From JACRLV01 sp045863555 (GTDB lineage: Bacteria; Planctomycetota; Phycisphaerae; UBA1845; Fen-1342): a stretch of DNA of 64,000 nt. A program made the translations under genes and the position numbers. Where the stretch lies: NCBI GenBank assembly GCA_045863555.1, contig BTUU01000001.1, positions 1 through 64,000 on the forward strand, given 5' to 3'. This document shows positions 27,130-35,594 of the stretch, piece after piece (within the stretch, counting starts at the first letter, position 1; each line of letters begins with the position of its first letter). The notes beneath the pieces are model-generated. The model made no database searches, was not told the DNA's origin, and saw only the letters and a program-made list of their open reading frames with translations.

Positions 27130-28188
27130 CTACTCCGGCGACGCGGCCGGATGCGACTCCGGCTCGGTATTGATCACGTCGATCATCCGCCGGAGGTGTC
27201 CGATGTTCTTGCGGTCAAACCGCAGGCAGATCCGCTTCAACTCGGGATACTCGCCGAATTCCCCCGGCAGCGGATCGACCTGCTCGATCCGTCCGCTGGT
27301 CACGATCAGCCGCGAGAATTCGTCGTTCAGGCGCATCAGCGTCGCGCTCGACAGCGGCCGCCGGACCCGCAGCAGAAGATCTTCGTTGACATAGCGTGCC
27401 GAGTGATAGACGCGGTAGAACTGAAGCACGTGCTTCACCGCGGTTTCAACGTCGTCGGTGATCTTGAACAGGTGCATGTCCTGGTCGCTGATCATCCCGC
27501 AGCGCAGGAGCTCCGCTGCGACATACGCCCGCCACTGCGGCCAGTAGGTCCCGCCCGGCTGTTCGATCATCACGATGGGGACGATGTTCGCCTTGCCGGT
27601 CTGAACGAGCGTCAGAGCCTCGAAGTTTTCGTCCTGGGTGCCGAAGCCGCCCGGAAAGAGCGCGACGGCCGAGGCCTCTTTCAGGAACATCACCTTCCGC
27701 GTGAAGAAATAGCGGAAGTTCACCAGCTTTTCATCCTCGGCGATGATGTCGTTCGTCTTCTGCTCGAACGGCAGCCGGATCGCGACGCCGAAGCTCGCCT
27801 CCCGGCCGGCTCCGCCGTGACCCGCCTGCATGATGCCGCCGCCGGCTCCGGTGATGACCATCCACCCGTGCTCGCCCATCCGGCGGGCGAATTCAACCGC
27901 CGCCGTGTAATCCGGGTGACCTTCGGGCGTGCGGCTCGATCCGAAGATGCTGATCTTCGGGATATCGCGGTAGGGGGCGAAGACCCGGAAGCCATAGCGT
28001 AGCTCCGCGAGGGCCTTGTGGAGCAGCTTGACCTCACCCCGCGTCGCCCCGTCCCGCGCCAGCCGGCAGAGCGTGAGGAGCATTTCTTCGTAGAGGGGCT
28101 GGTTTTCCCCCTTCAGGTGCCTGGCGGCGAAATCCCGGATGTCCCGGGCCCGTTCCAGCCGCCGATCGGCGTCGCTCATTTCGTTCAC
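27130..28188 (-). CDS. LOG-family (Rossmann-fold nucleotide phosphoribohydrolase) protein
   Basis: The 352-residue protein starts at GTG 28188 with GGAGG six bases upstream. The central region has IFGSSRT (near 80), ITGAGGGIMQAGHGGA (near 115) and PGGFGTQDENFEAL (near 180). These are the GxGxxG and PGGxGTxxE motifs of LOG proteins that hydrolyse nucleoside 5'-monophosphates; the family was formerly annotated as lysine decarboxylase. About 70 N-terminal and 90 C-terminal residues go beyond the 190-residue minimal LOG domain, closer to long forms such as PpnN. Exact substrate unknown. Confidence 0.88.
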   Translation of the reverse strand: MNEMSDADRRLERARDIRDFAARHLKGENQPLYEEMLLTLCRLARDGATRGEVKLLHKALAELRYGFRVFAPYRDIPKISIFGSSRTPEGHPDYTAAVEFARRMGEHGWMVITGAGGGIMQAGHGGAGREASFGVAIRLPFEQKTNDIIAEDEKLVNFRYFFTRKVMFLKEASAVALFPGGFGTQDENFEALTLVQTGKANIVPIVMIEQPGGTYWPQWRAYVAAELLRCGMISDQDMHLFKITDDVETAVKHVLQFYRVYHSARYVNEDLLLRVRRPLSSATLMRLNDEFSRLIVTSGRIEQVDPLPGEFGEYPELKRICLRFDRKNIGHLRRMIDVINTEPESHPAASPE

Positions 28189-28318
28189 GAATAACCTCCG
28201 GCTCGCCCCGAATTCTCCGAGTGGGGCGAGGTTTGACAGGTCTGCGACCCGGCTTCTAGCATACAGGGTTCAATCGGGAAGTGTTTGGCGCGGTTGGGGT
28301 CCGCCAGGACTGGGGTGC

Positions 28319-29842
28319 ATGGAAATCGACTGGCTCGGCCGGCTTACGTTGTGGGCGTACGTCATCGTCCTGAGCCTGCTGTGCATCTACGGGCTGCACC
28401 GGTATTTCCTTGTCATGACGTTCTACCGCGTGCGCCGAAACGAGGCCGCGCCGCCCGCCCGTTTTGCTGAACTGCCCCTGATCACCGTTCAGCTCCCGAT
28501 GTTCAACGAGCGGTTCGTCGCTCAGCGGATTATCGAACGTGCCTGCGCGATTGAGTACCCGCGTGAGCGACTCGAAATCCAGGTCCTCGACGATTCCACC
28601 GACGAAACCGTCGAGATCGCACGGCAGACCGTCGAGCGCATGCGCGCCGCCGGCCATAACGTCGTCTACATCCACCGCACCAATCGCACCGGCTACAAGG
28701 CGGGGGCCCTCGAAGCCGGATTGAAGGTCGCCAAAGGTGAGTTCATCGCCATCTTCGACGCCGACTTCATCCCGCCGCCCAACATCCTCCTCGACACCGT
28801 CCACCACTTCACGGACGCGGGCGTCGCCATGGTCCAGTGCCGCTGGGACCATCTCAACCGCTCGACCTCGCTTCTTACGCATGCCCAGGCGATTCTGCTC
28901 GATGGCCATTTCGTCATCGAGCACACCGCCCGAAATCGCTCCGGCCGCTACATGAGCTTCAACGGTACGGCCGGCGTCTGGCGCCGCGCGGCGATCGAGC
29001 AGGCGGGCGGCTGGCAGCATGACACGCTGACCGAAGACCTGGATCTGTCATATCGCGCCCAGCTCTGCGGCTGGCGCTTCGTGTTCCTGCCGACGCTGAC
29101 GTCGCCGGCCGAACTGCCGCCGGAGATGAACGCGTTCAAGGCGCAGCAGCACCGCTGGACCAAGGGCGGGGCGCAGACCTGTGTGAAGCTGCTGCCGCGC
29201 GTCCTGCGCAGCGACGCTCCGTGGCGGGTAAAGCTGGAGGCATTCTTCCACCTGACGAGCTGCTTCGTCTACGTGCTCATGGTCCTGCTGAGCATCCTCA
29301 TCGGGCCGGCGATCATTCTGAAGATCGCCCTCAACGAGCAGCCCACGTTCTGGCAGGCCTTCTTTGACTCGGCCCTGTTCTTCGTCGGAACTGGGTCGGC
29401 GCTGATCTTCTACATCGTGGGCCAGCGCCACCTGGCCAAGAGCTGGTTCGAGATATTGCTTTACATCCCCGCACTGATCGCCATCGGTATCGGCATCGCC
29501 TTCAACAACGCCATCGCGGCCGTCGAGGGCTTTTTCGGCAAGGCGGGCGAATTCGTCCGCACGCCGAAGTTCGGCGAGAAGGCGCACAGCAGCACGGGCG
29601 GCTGGGAGAAGCGTCTCGGCGGGTTCGCGTTCCGCGGCGCCTGGAAGGCCTGGGCGGAACTCGCCCTCGGCGTCTATATGACCGCGTGGCTGGGGATCCT
29701 CCTCCTCATGCCCGACGGTTTCAAGCGCATGCTCGGTGCACTTCCGTTCCTCGGATTGTTCATTTTCGGTTACTTCTACGTCGCCGGCCAGACGTTCTAC
29801 GGCCAGTGGCTCGCGGCGCGCGACCGCGTCGTCGCCGCGTAG
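28319..29842 (+). CDS. GT2 family processive glycosyltransferase (cellulose-synthase-like)
   Basis: The start at 28319 gives 507 residues: one N-terminal helix, a cytosolic GT-A domain, then four or more C-terminal helices. Motifs: VLDDSTDET (first Asp pair), FDADFIPP (DxD), TEDLDLSYR (the TED acid), and QQHRWTKGG, the counterpart of Q(Q/R)xRW that marks processive synthases. This layout matches the glucomannan/cellulose-synthase-like (CslA-type) group common in Planctomycetota. No bcsB-type partner is nearby. It is divergent from the LOG gene. Confidence 0.9.
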   Translation: MEIDWLGRLTLWAYVIVLSLLCIYGLHRYFLVMTFYRVRRNEAAPPARFAELPLITVQLPMFNERFVAQRIIERACAIEYPRERLEIQVLDDSTDETVEIARQTVERMRAAGHNVVYIHRTNRTGYKAGALEAGLKVAKGEFIAIFDADFIPPPNILLDTVHHFTDAGVAMVQCRWDHLNRSTSLLTHAQAILLDGHFVIEHTARNRSGRYMSFNGTAGVWRRAAIEQAGGWQHDTLTEDLDLSYRAQLCGWRFVFLPTLTSPAELPPEMNAFKAQQHRWTKGGAQTCVKLLPRVLRSDAPWRVKLEAFFHLTSCFVYVLMVLLSILIGPAIILKIALNEQPTFWQAFFDSALFFVGTGSALIFYIVGQRHLAKSWFEILLYIPALIAIGIGIAFNNAIAAVEGFFGKAGEFVRTPKFGEKAHSSTGGWEKRLGGFAFRGAWKAWAELALGVYMTAWLGILLLMPDGFKRMLGALPFLGLFIFGYFYVAGQTFYGQWLAARDRVVAA

Positions 29843-29961
29843 GGGTTCGCACGCACGCCGCTTGCCCGCTCCTTTCCCGCGCCGACTGTCGGCACTACGA
29901 TATGAATGCTTGGCTCGCCCGGCGCGGCCGGCGTACTCATCGACGATCAGGAAGCAGCCGA

Positions 29962-31113
29962 ATGACCAGTTTCGACCTGCCCGAGGATATCGTTTCCCTC
30001 CGCGACATGGTCCGCGACTTCGCGGCCAACGAAATCCGCCCCCACGCCCGCGACTGGGATCGCGACCAGTGGCTGCCCGAGGAAACCGTCGCGAAAATGG
30101 CCGCCATCGGCCTCCTCGGCCCGATGATCCCGACGCAGTACGGCGGCAGCGGCCTCGGCTACCTCGCTAACTCCGTCATCATGGAGGAGATCGCCCGCCA
30201 GGACGGCGGCACGGCCCTGTTCCTCGCGGCCCACAACGGCCTCTGCATCGCCCAGATGCTCATCGCCGCCAACGAGTCCCAGCGCCAGAAGTATTTCCCG
30301 CGGCTTGCCAGGGGCGAACTGATCGGCGCGTGGGGCCTCACCGAGCCCGGCTGCGGCTCCGACGCCGTGAACATGACGACGAAGGCCGTGAAGGACGGCG
30401 ACGGCTGGCGAATCACTGGAAACAAGCAGTTCATTACCAACGGCGCGCGGGCCGACGTCTTCGTCGTGATGGCGGTCACCGAGCCCGAAAAACGCGGCAA
30501 GGGCGTGACAGCATTCCTTGTCGAAAAGGGCGCACCGGGCTTCACCCTCGGCAACAAAGAGGACAAGCTCGGCATGCGGTGCAGCGACACGCTCGTCCTC
30601 AATTTCGACAATGTCCGCGTCGGCACCGAGGCGATGCTCGGCGAATACGGCAACGGCTACGTCGACGCGATGAAGGTCCTGGAGCGCGGCCGCGTCGGCA
30701 TCGGCGCGCTCTCCGTCGGCCTCGCCCGCGGCGCGCTGGAAGAATCGATCGAATACGCGAAGCAGCGACAGGCCTTCGGCAAGCCGCTCGCCGATCTCCA
30801 GGCGATCCAGTTCATGCTGGCCGACATGGCCACGGAGATCGACGCGGCCCGCCTGCTCATTCACGACGCGGCCATCACGCTCGACTCCGGCCGGAGCGAC
30901 CGCATCAAGTCGTCCGTCGGCAAGATGTTCGCAAGCGAGATCGCCACGAAGGCGTGCCTGAACGCGATCCAGATCCACGGCGGCTATGGATACACGAAGG
31001 ATGTGCCGGTCGAGCGCTACATGCGCGATGCGAAGCTCTGCGAGATCGGCGAAGGCAGCAGCCAGATTCAGCGGCTGATCATCGCGCGGGAGCTGCTGGC
31101 GGGGGCGGTGTGA
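29962..31113 (+). CDS. Acyl-CoA dehydrogenase
   Basis: The start at 29962 gives 383 residues, normal for the family. This FAD enzyme makes the alpha-beta double bond of acyl-CoA. Motifs include WGLTEPGCGSDAVNMTTKA and ITGNKQFITNGARAD (FAD/substrate region), RQAFGKPLADLQAIQFMLADM, and IQIHGGYGYTKDVPVERYMRDAKLCEIGEGSSQIQ near the C-terminus, where the Glu of GEG is the probable catalytic base. It is the first of three genes (two dehydrogenases and a thiolase) that form a fatty- or branched-acid oxidation cluster. Confidence 0.92.
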   Translation: MTSFDLPEDIVSLRDMVRDFAANEIRPHARDWDRDQWLPEETVAKMAAIGLLGPMIPTQYGGSGLGYLANSVIMEEIARQDGGTALFLAAHNGLCIAQMLIAANESQRQKYFPRLARGELIGAWGLTEPGCGSDAVNMTTKAVKDGDGWRITGNKQFITNGARADVFVVMAVTEPEKRGKGVTAFLVEKGAPGFTLGNKEDKLGMRCSDTLVLNFDNVRVGTEAMLGEYGNGYVDAMKVLERGRVGIGALSVGLARGALEESIEYAKQRQAFGKPLADLQAIQFMLADMATEIDAARLLIHDAAITLDSGRSDRIKSSVGKMFASEIATKACLNAIQIHGGYGYTKDVPVERYMRDAKLCEIGEGSSQIQRLIIARELLAGAV

Positions 31114-31196
31114 ATTGAATACGGAAGCGAGAAAACCGGTAGCTGCCCCGCGCGTCATTCGCGATTCGGTACTCGCTCCTCACCGATAGGTGCCCT

Positions 31197-32339
31197 GTGG
31201 ATTTCAACCTCGACGAAGACCAGCTTCAGCTCCAGCAGGCCCTCCGCGACTTCTGCGACAACGAGATCGCTCCGAAGGCCGAGTGGCGCGACGCCAACGG
31301 CCGTTTCGAGGACGGACTCCGCGAGAAGCTCGCCGGGATGGGCCTTTACGGTCTGTACGTCCCGGCCGAACTCGGCGGCGCGGGGCTCGACGTCCTCTCG
31401 TACGTGATGGCCGTCGAAGAAGTGTCCCGGGCGTGCGGTGCGACCGGCATCCAGATCTCCGCGCATACCTCCCTCTGCGTCGACCCGATCCTCAACTATG
31501 GCACGCCCGCCCAGCAGCAGAAATATCTGCCAAAACTCGCCAGCGGCGAGTGGATCGGCTGTTTCTCGCTCACCGAGCCCGGCAGCGGCTCCGACGCGGG
31601 TGCGGCCCGTTGCATGGCCGTTGAAAAGCCCGACGGCTGGCACGTCAGCGGCACCAAGTGCTTCGTGACGAATGCCGTCGAGTCGCACGTCTGCATTCTC
31701 TTCGCCGTCACGAATCCGGACGACCGCAAGCACCGCCTCAGCGCGTTCATCATCGACAAGGACATTCCCGGCTGGCGGCTCGGCAAGATCGAAAAGAAGA
31801 TGGGCATCAAGGCGAGTTCCACGGCCGAGCTGATCTTTGAGGACTGCATCGTCCCGAAGGAAAACCTCCTCGGCGAAGTCGGCCGCGGCTTCAAGATCGC
31901 GCTCTCGACGCTCGACGGCGGCCGCCTCGGCGTCGCTGCGCAGGCCATCGGCATCTCGCAGGCCGCGCTGGACGCCGCGCTCGGGTATTCGAAAACGCGG
32001 CACCAGTTCAACCGCCCGATCAGCGATTTCCAGGCGATCCAGTGGAAGCTCGCCGACATGCTCACGCAGATCGCCGCCGCGCGATTGCTGACGCGGCGGG
32101 GGGCGTGGATGAAACAGAACGAGCGGCCCTTCGAAGCCGAAGCGGCCATGGCCAAGCTATACTCCAGCGAGATGTCCAGCCGCGTGACGAACATGGCCGT
32201 GCAGTGTTTCGGCGGCTACGGCTACATCTGCGACTATCCCGCCGAGCGTTACCTCCGCGACGCCAAGATCACCGAACTCTACGAGGGAACAAGCGAAATT
32301 CAGCGACTGGTGATCGCCCGGCGGCTGATTGTGGGCTAG
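31197..32339 (+). CDS. Acyl-CoA dehydrogenase (second copy)
   Basis: The 380-residue protein starts at GTG and follows the first dehydrogenase by 83 bp. It contains FSLTEPGSGSDAGAARC, VSGTKCFVTNA, KMGIKASSTAELIFEDC and, near the end, CFGGYGYICDYPAERYLRDAKITELYEGTSEIQR, with the YEGT Glu as the expected catalytic base. It is closer to short-chain/butyryl-CoA type sequences than copy one is. The two copies are clearly diverged and probably differ in chain specificity. Confidence 0.92.
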   Translation: MDFNLDEDQLQLQQALRDFCDNEIAPKAEWRDANGRFEDGLREKLAGMGLYGLYVPAELGGAGLDVLSYVMAVEEVSRACGATGIQISAHTSLCVDPILNYGTPAQQQKYLPKLASGEWIGCFSLTEPGSGSDAGAARCMAVEKPDGWHVSGTKCFVTNAVESHVCILFAVTNPDDRKHRLSAFIIDKDIPGWRLGKIEKKMGIKASSTAELIFEDCIVPKENLLGEVGRGFKIALSTLDGGRLGVAAQAIGISQAALDAALGYSKTRHQFNRPISDFQAIQWKLADMLTQIAAARLLTRRGAWMKQNERPFEAEAAMAKLYSSEMSSRVTNMAVQCFGGYGYICDYPAERYLRDAKITELYEGTSEIQRLVIARRLIVG

Positions 32340-32358
32340 GCGCGAGCCATATGTGGGG

Positions 32359-32454
32359 GACAGGTCTCCGACCTGTCTCTTCGCGGGAACGGAAGAAAAA
32401 AAAAGAGCATCGGCCTCCGGCCGGTGCCAAGGAATGGGGGGCGGCGCAGCCGCC
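32359..32454. repeat. Cluster of three short palindromes with 3-base loops
   Basis: Three perfect hairpins follow each other between the second dehydrogenase and the thiolase: GACAGGTC-TCC-GACCTGTC (32359-32377), CGGCC-TCC-GGCCG (32411-32423) and GGCGGC-GCA-GCCGCC (32440-32454). A purine-rich A-tract (about 32390-32406) separates the first two. The layout looks like REP/BIME-type interspersed sequence rather than a terminator. Confidence 0.7.
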
Positions 32455-32477
32455 GGAATCGAATCGGAGTAAGTTGA

Positions 32478-33656
32478 ATGTCCCGGACGTATTCGTACAT
32501 CGTCGCCGCAAAACGCAGTCCCATCGGCCACTTCCTCGGCGGTCTGTCCAAGCTGAAAGCCACCGAAATCGGCGGCCAGGTTCTCAAGGCCCTGCTCGCG
32601 GAGTCGAAAGTCTCGCCCGCGGCCATCGACGAGGTCTACATCGGCCAGGTCCTTCAGGCCGGCTGCGGCCAGAACCCCGCCCGCCAGGTCGCGCTCGGCG
32701 GCGGCCTGCCCGACACGATCTCCGCGGTCACGGTCAACAAGGTCTGCGGCAGCTCCATTCAGGCCGCGATGTTCGCCGACAACACGATCCGCGCGGGCGA
32801 AGCGCACCTCGTCGTCGCCGGCGGCGTCGAGTCCATGAGCAACGCCCCGCACCTGATCCGCAACTACCGCAGCGGGTTCAAGTTCGGAAACAGCGAGTTG
32901 GTTGACGTCATGCTCTACGACGGCCTCACGAACGTCTACGACAACGGCCTCATGGGCGTCATCGCCGAAGAGACCGCGACGAAGGCCGGCGTCACCCGCG
33001 CCCAGCAGGACGAACTCGCCGTCATGAGCCACCAGCGCGCCGCCGCCGCCGCGAAGGCCGGCCACTTCGCTTCGCAGATCGTCGCTATCACTGTCCCCAA
33101 GGCCGATCAGCCGTTCGCGGCCGATGAGACGATCCGAATGGACGCCTCGGTCGAGAAGCTCGGCGCGCTCCGGCCCGCGTTCAGCAAGGACGGCACGATC
33201 ACGCCCGGGAACGCGTCGACCATCTCCGACGGCGCAGCGCTGCTGCTCATCGCGAGCGAAGAGGCCGTCGCGAAGCACAATCTCAAGCCGCTTGCGAGGA
33301 TCGTCGCCCACACGACCTCCGGCGGCCCCCCGCGCGAGCTCTTTTTCTCGCCCATCAACGCCATGAAGATGGCCTGCGAGAAGGCCGGCTGGGACCGCAA
33401 GACCGTCGACGCCTGGGAGCTGAACGAGGCCTTCGCCGCCCAGATGTGCGCCTGCCTCAAGGGCCTCGAAATGACCATGGACCGGATGAACGTCTGGGGC
33501 GGCGCCATCGCTCTCGGCCATCCGATCGGGGCCAGCGGCGGCCGCATCCTCGGCCAGCTCGCGAACATCCTGAAGCAGCAGGGGGGCAAGCGCGGCGTCG
33601 CGTCCGCCTGTCTCGGCGGCGGAAACGCCGTCGCGATGGCAATCGAAGTGGTATAG
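32478..33656 (+). CDS. Acetyl-CoA acetyltransferase (thiolase)
   Basis: The 392-residue enzyme joins or splits acetyl-CoA units. Active-site residues are visible: nucleophilic Cys in VNKVCGSSIQAAM (about 89), His in GGAIALGHPIGASGGR (about 350), and the second Cys in ASACLGGGNAVAM (about 380). Its length and GHPIGASG motif place it with biosynthetic/degradative thiolase II. Together with the two upstream acyl-CoA dehydrogenases it suggests beta-oxidation; hydratase and hydroxyacyl-CoA dehydrogenase genes are not here. Confidence 0.94.
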   Translation: MSRTYSYIVAAKRSPIGHFLGGLSKLKATEIGGQVLKALLAESKVSPAAIDEVYIGQVLQAGCGQNPARQVALGGGLPDTISAVTVNKVCGSSIQAAMFADNTIRAGEAHLVVAGGVESMSNAPHLIRNYRSGFKFGNSELVDVMLYDGLTNVYDNGLMGVIAEETATKAGVTRAQQDELAVMSHQRAAAAAKAGHFASQIVAITVPKADQPFAADETIRMDASVEKLGALRPAFSKDGTITPGNASTISDGAALLLIASEEAVAKHNLKPLARIVAHTTSGGPPRELFFSPINAMKMACEKAGWDRKTVDAWELNEAFAAQMCACLKGLEMTMDRMNVWGGAIALGHPIGASGGRILGQLANILKQQGGKRGVASACLGGGNAVAMAIEVV

Positions 33657-33680
33657 AAGTTGCTAGCGTGAATGGGTGGT

Positions 33681-33731
33681 GCGGGCATTCTGCCCGCGAA
33701 ACCGCCGCACGAGCGGGCTGCACGCCCGCTC
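33681..33731. repeat. Twin REP-like palindromes
   Basis: GCGGGCA-TTC-TGCCCGC (33681-33697) is followed by GAGCGGGC-TGCAC-GCCCGCTC (33711-33731). The first is nearly identical (one loop base) to GCGGGCA-TCC-TGCCCGC inside nrdJ at 39687-39703. It lies between the thiolase and nuoC. Confidence 0.72.
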
Positions 33732-33754
33732 CGCCCTGATGCGATGAGGCCCGC

Positions 33755-34297
33755 ATGCGCAGCGTCGAACACACCTATACCGTGCTCCGACAACGATTTC
33801 CCGATGTCGGATTCGAGGTCGTCCCCGCCGCCGTCCATCCGCACATCGTCGTACCCGCGGATGCCTGGCGGCCCGTCGCCGAGTGCCTCCGTACGGACGC
33901 CGATCTGGGCTTCAATCTCCTTCGCTGCCTCTCCGGCGTCGACCAGCTGGAGGACGGCCTGATGAGCGTCTGGTACGATCTGCACCGCATCGACCGCCCG
34001 GCCGGCGACGCCGCCGCCCTCTGGCCGCTGGAGGGCGAAATCGCCATTCGCGTCAACGTCCCCCGGGCTGATCCGAAGCTCGCCTCCGTCTCCGACCTCT
34101 GGCCCGCCGCCGAGTGGCACGAGCGCGAGGCGTATGACCTCCTCGGCATCGTTTTCGAAGGCAACCCAGACCTTCGCCGCATCCTCTGCTGCGACGACTG
34201 GGTCGGCTACCCGCTGCGCAAGGACTACGAGTTCCCCCTGGAATACCGCGGCATCCCGGCCGTCACGGAGCTCGGCCAGACGCGGCCGCAGCACTGA
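33755..34297 (+). CDS. nuoC: NADH-quinone oxidoreductase subunit C (lone)
   Basis: The 180-residue protein matches the 30-kDa subunit of complex I: FNLLRCLSGVDQ near residue 50, then VSDLWPAAEWHEREAYDLLGIVFEGNPDLRRIL and the end motif GYPLRKDYEFPLEY. In complex I it sits in the hydrophilic arm with NuoD. No other nuo gene is within the window, which is unusual because nuoC normally lies between nuoB and nuoD. It follows the thiolase after about 100 bp containing twin palindromes. Confidence 0.9.
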   Translation: MRSVEHTYTVLRQRFPDVGFEVVPAAVHPHIVVPADAWRPVAECLRTDADLGFNLLRCLSGVDQLEDGLMSVWYDLHRIDRPAGDAAALWPLEGEIAIRVNVPRADPKLASVSDLWPAAEWHEREAYDLLGIVFEGNPDLRRILCCDDWVGYPLRKDYEFPLEYRGIPAVTELGQTRPQH

Positions 34298-34342
34298 CGA
34301 GATACACCGTAAGGGCCGATCGGCGCTATCCGGAGCAGTACC

Positions 34343-34789
34343 GTGCCCAAGCCGATCACGTCACTGACGGTCGCCGACCTCTCGAGCCACCCGCTCTGGG
34401 TGTTCGTCGATCCGGATGATGCCGCGCCCGACGAGACCTGGATCAAGCCGCTTCGGTTGAGCCGTATTCCGCGCGGGGTCTATTCGGTCCTAGCGGCCTC
34501 GAGATTCGTCACTGCGGCTGATCTGGTTCTTCCCGGTTTTATGCTCGTGTCGACGGCCGACCGAAAAATCGAGATCGATCCGGGAGCGATTGTGCGACCG
34601 CGATATCAGGTTCTTCCGTCGGTAGGCGTGAAGGAAGCCCGGAAGGCACGTCTTGCGCATCCCCTCAAGGTCAGGATCGAGCTCTTGCGACTCTTGAGAC
34701 GGCAGGACAAGAGCGTTTTTCCGATCCAGTATCTGGTTCGCGTGCCGCTCGCCGTTACCGGTACGTTTGTCTCCGGGATGATCGAGTAG
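34343..34789 (+). CDS. Hypothetical protein
   Basis: The 148-residue protein starts at GTG, 45 bp after nuoC. It opens with SLTVADLSSHPLWVFVDPDD and DETWIKPL, reminiscent of a group of small uncharacterised proteins with L..L..HP.W and DET..P motifs. There is no signal peptide or membrane segment. It converges on the HNH gene. Codon use is somewhat less GC-biased than in nuoC. No function can be assigned. Confidence 0.55.
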   Translation: MPKPITSLTVADLSSHPLWVFVDPDDAAPDETWIKPLRLSRIPRGVYSVLAASRFVTAADLVLPGFMLVSTADRKIEIDPGAIVRPRYQVLPSVGVKEARKARLAHPLKVRIELLRLLRRQDKSVFPIQYLVRVPLAVTGTFVSGMIE

Positions 34790-34823
34790 CGGTTGGACGC
34801 ACTGCGACCCCACGACCGTATCC

Positions 34824-35240
34824 TCATCGTGCCGGCGGATGTCGACCTCGTTTGGTCTCTTCCGTACGAATCGCAAGGATCATCGGGCGGTTCATTTCGA
34901 GTGCCGCGATTGTGGCTCTGCCGGTCGGGGTCAGTCCTTCGAGACGAACCGCTCGCCATCGAAAATGCGAATCCCATTGGTCACGCCGCGGGTTAAACAG
35001 GGCGACTTCCGATCCCGTCTGAGGATCGATCGCCGACCGGCGAGATCCCTTCCTCAACGAACATGAGACGCACGCCAGGGCAAGATTTTCGATCTCTGTC
35101 ACTCCACCGGCGGCGAGCGGCACGACATGATCGACGTGAAACGACGCTTCCTGTCCCGCCTGATGTAACCCGCAGTACTCACAGCGATGGCCGGCGCGCG
35201 CCACGACTTTCGCATGCAGTTTGGCGGCGATGTAGACCAC
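34824..35240 (-). CDS. HNH endonuclease
   Basis: The 138-residue protein starts at GTG. The HNH core is complete: RCEYCG (C20, C23), FHVDHVVPLAAGG (H35, D37, H38), ENLALACVSCSLRKG (N52, C57, C60). The two Cys pairs would bind a structural zinc, and His38 and Asn52 would act at the beta-beta-alpha metal site. The residue after the second Cys pair is Ser instead of the usual Asn. It follows a 72-residue gene by 12 bp. No McrA, phage or intron sequence is next to it, so its target is unknown. Confidence 0.85.
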   Translation of the reverse strand: MVYIAAKLHAKVVARAGHRCEYCGLHQAGQEASFHVDHVVPLAAGGVTEIENLALACVSCSLRKGSRRSAIDPQTGSEVALFNPRRDQWDSHFRWRAVRLEGLTPTGRATIAALEMNRPMILAIRTEETKRGRHPPAR

Positions 35241-35252
35241 GTGTCTAATCCG

Positions 35253-35471
35253 TCACGGATGGCTGTTTGATTCCGCACGCAGGCGAAGAAGTGACAGCAG
35301 TTCTGCGAGATTCACAAGCCCTTCCGCTTCGGAACGCTCGCGTGAACTGAGCGTCTCCCCGCGATCCTGTCGGTCGAGCAGTTCCTGCAATCGATCATTG
35401 ACCGCGACGGGAAGCCGAAATCGGTCGAGATCGTCCGGCAACTCGATGTGCACATTCACATGTTGGGACAT
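35253..35471 (-). CDS. Small antitoxin-like protein
   Basis: The 72-residue protein has GAGGA five bases before the ATG. The sequence is acidic and helical (LPDDLDRFRLPVAVNDRLQELLDRQDRGETLSSRERSEAEGLVNLAELLSLLRLRAE). This resembles a family of small proteins with a flexible start and a long helical tail that often sit before toxin or nuclease genes. It is followed after 12 bp by the HNH gene, so the two probably form an operon. Antitoxin or regulatory function is inferred from size and context only. Confidence 0.6.
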   Translation of the reverse strand: MSQHVNVHIELPDDLDRFRLPVAVNDRLQELLDRQDRGETLSSRERSEAEGLVNLAELLSLLRLRAESNSHP

Positions 35472-35594
35472 CCGATCCTCGCGTCACGACTCAATTTCAT
35501 TATATCGACGCACGCCGGCCAATCCTACCCGTCGCACCCTGAGTCGCGTTCTTGATAATCTTCAATCCGCGTCCCCGACCGCTACAATCCCTCA

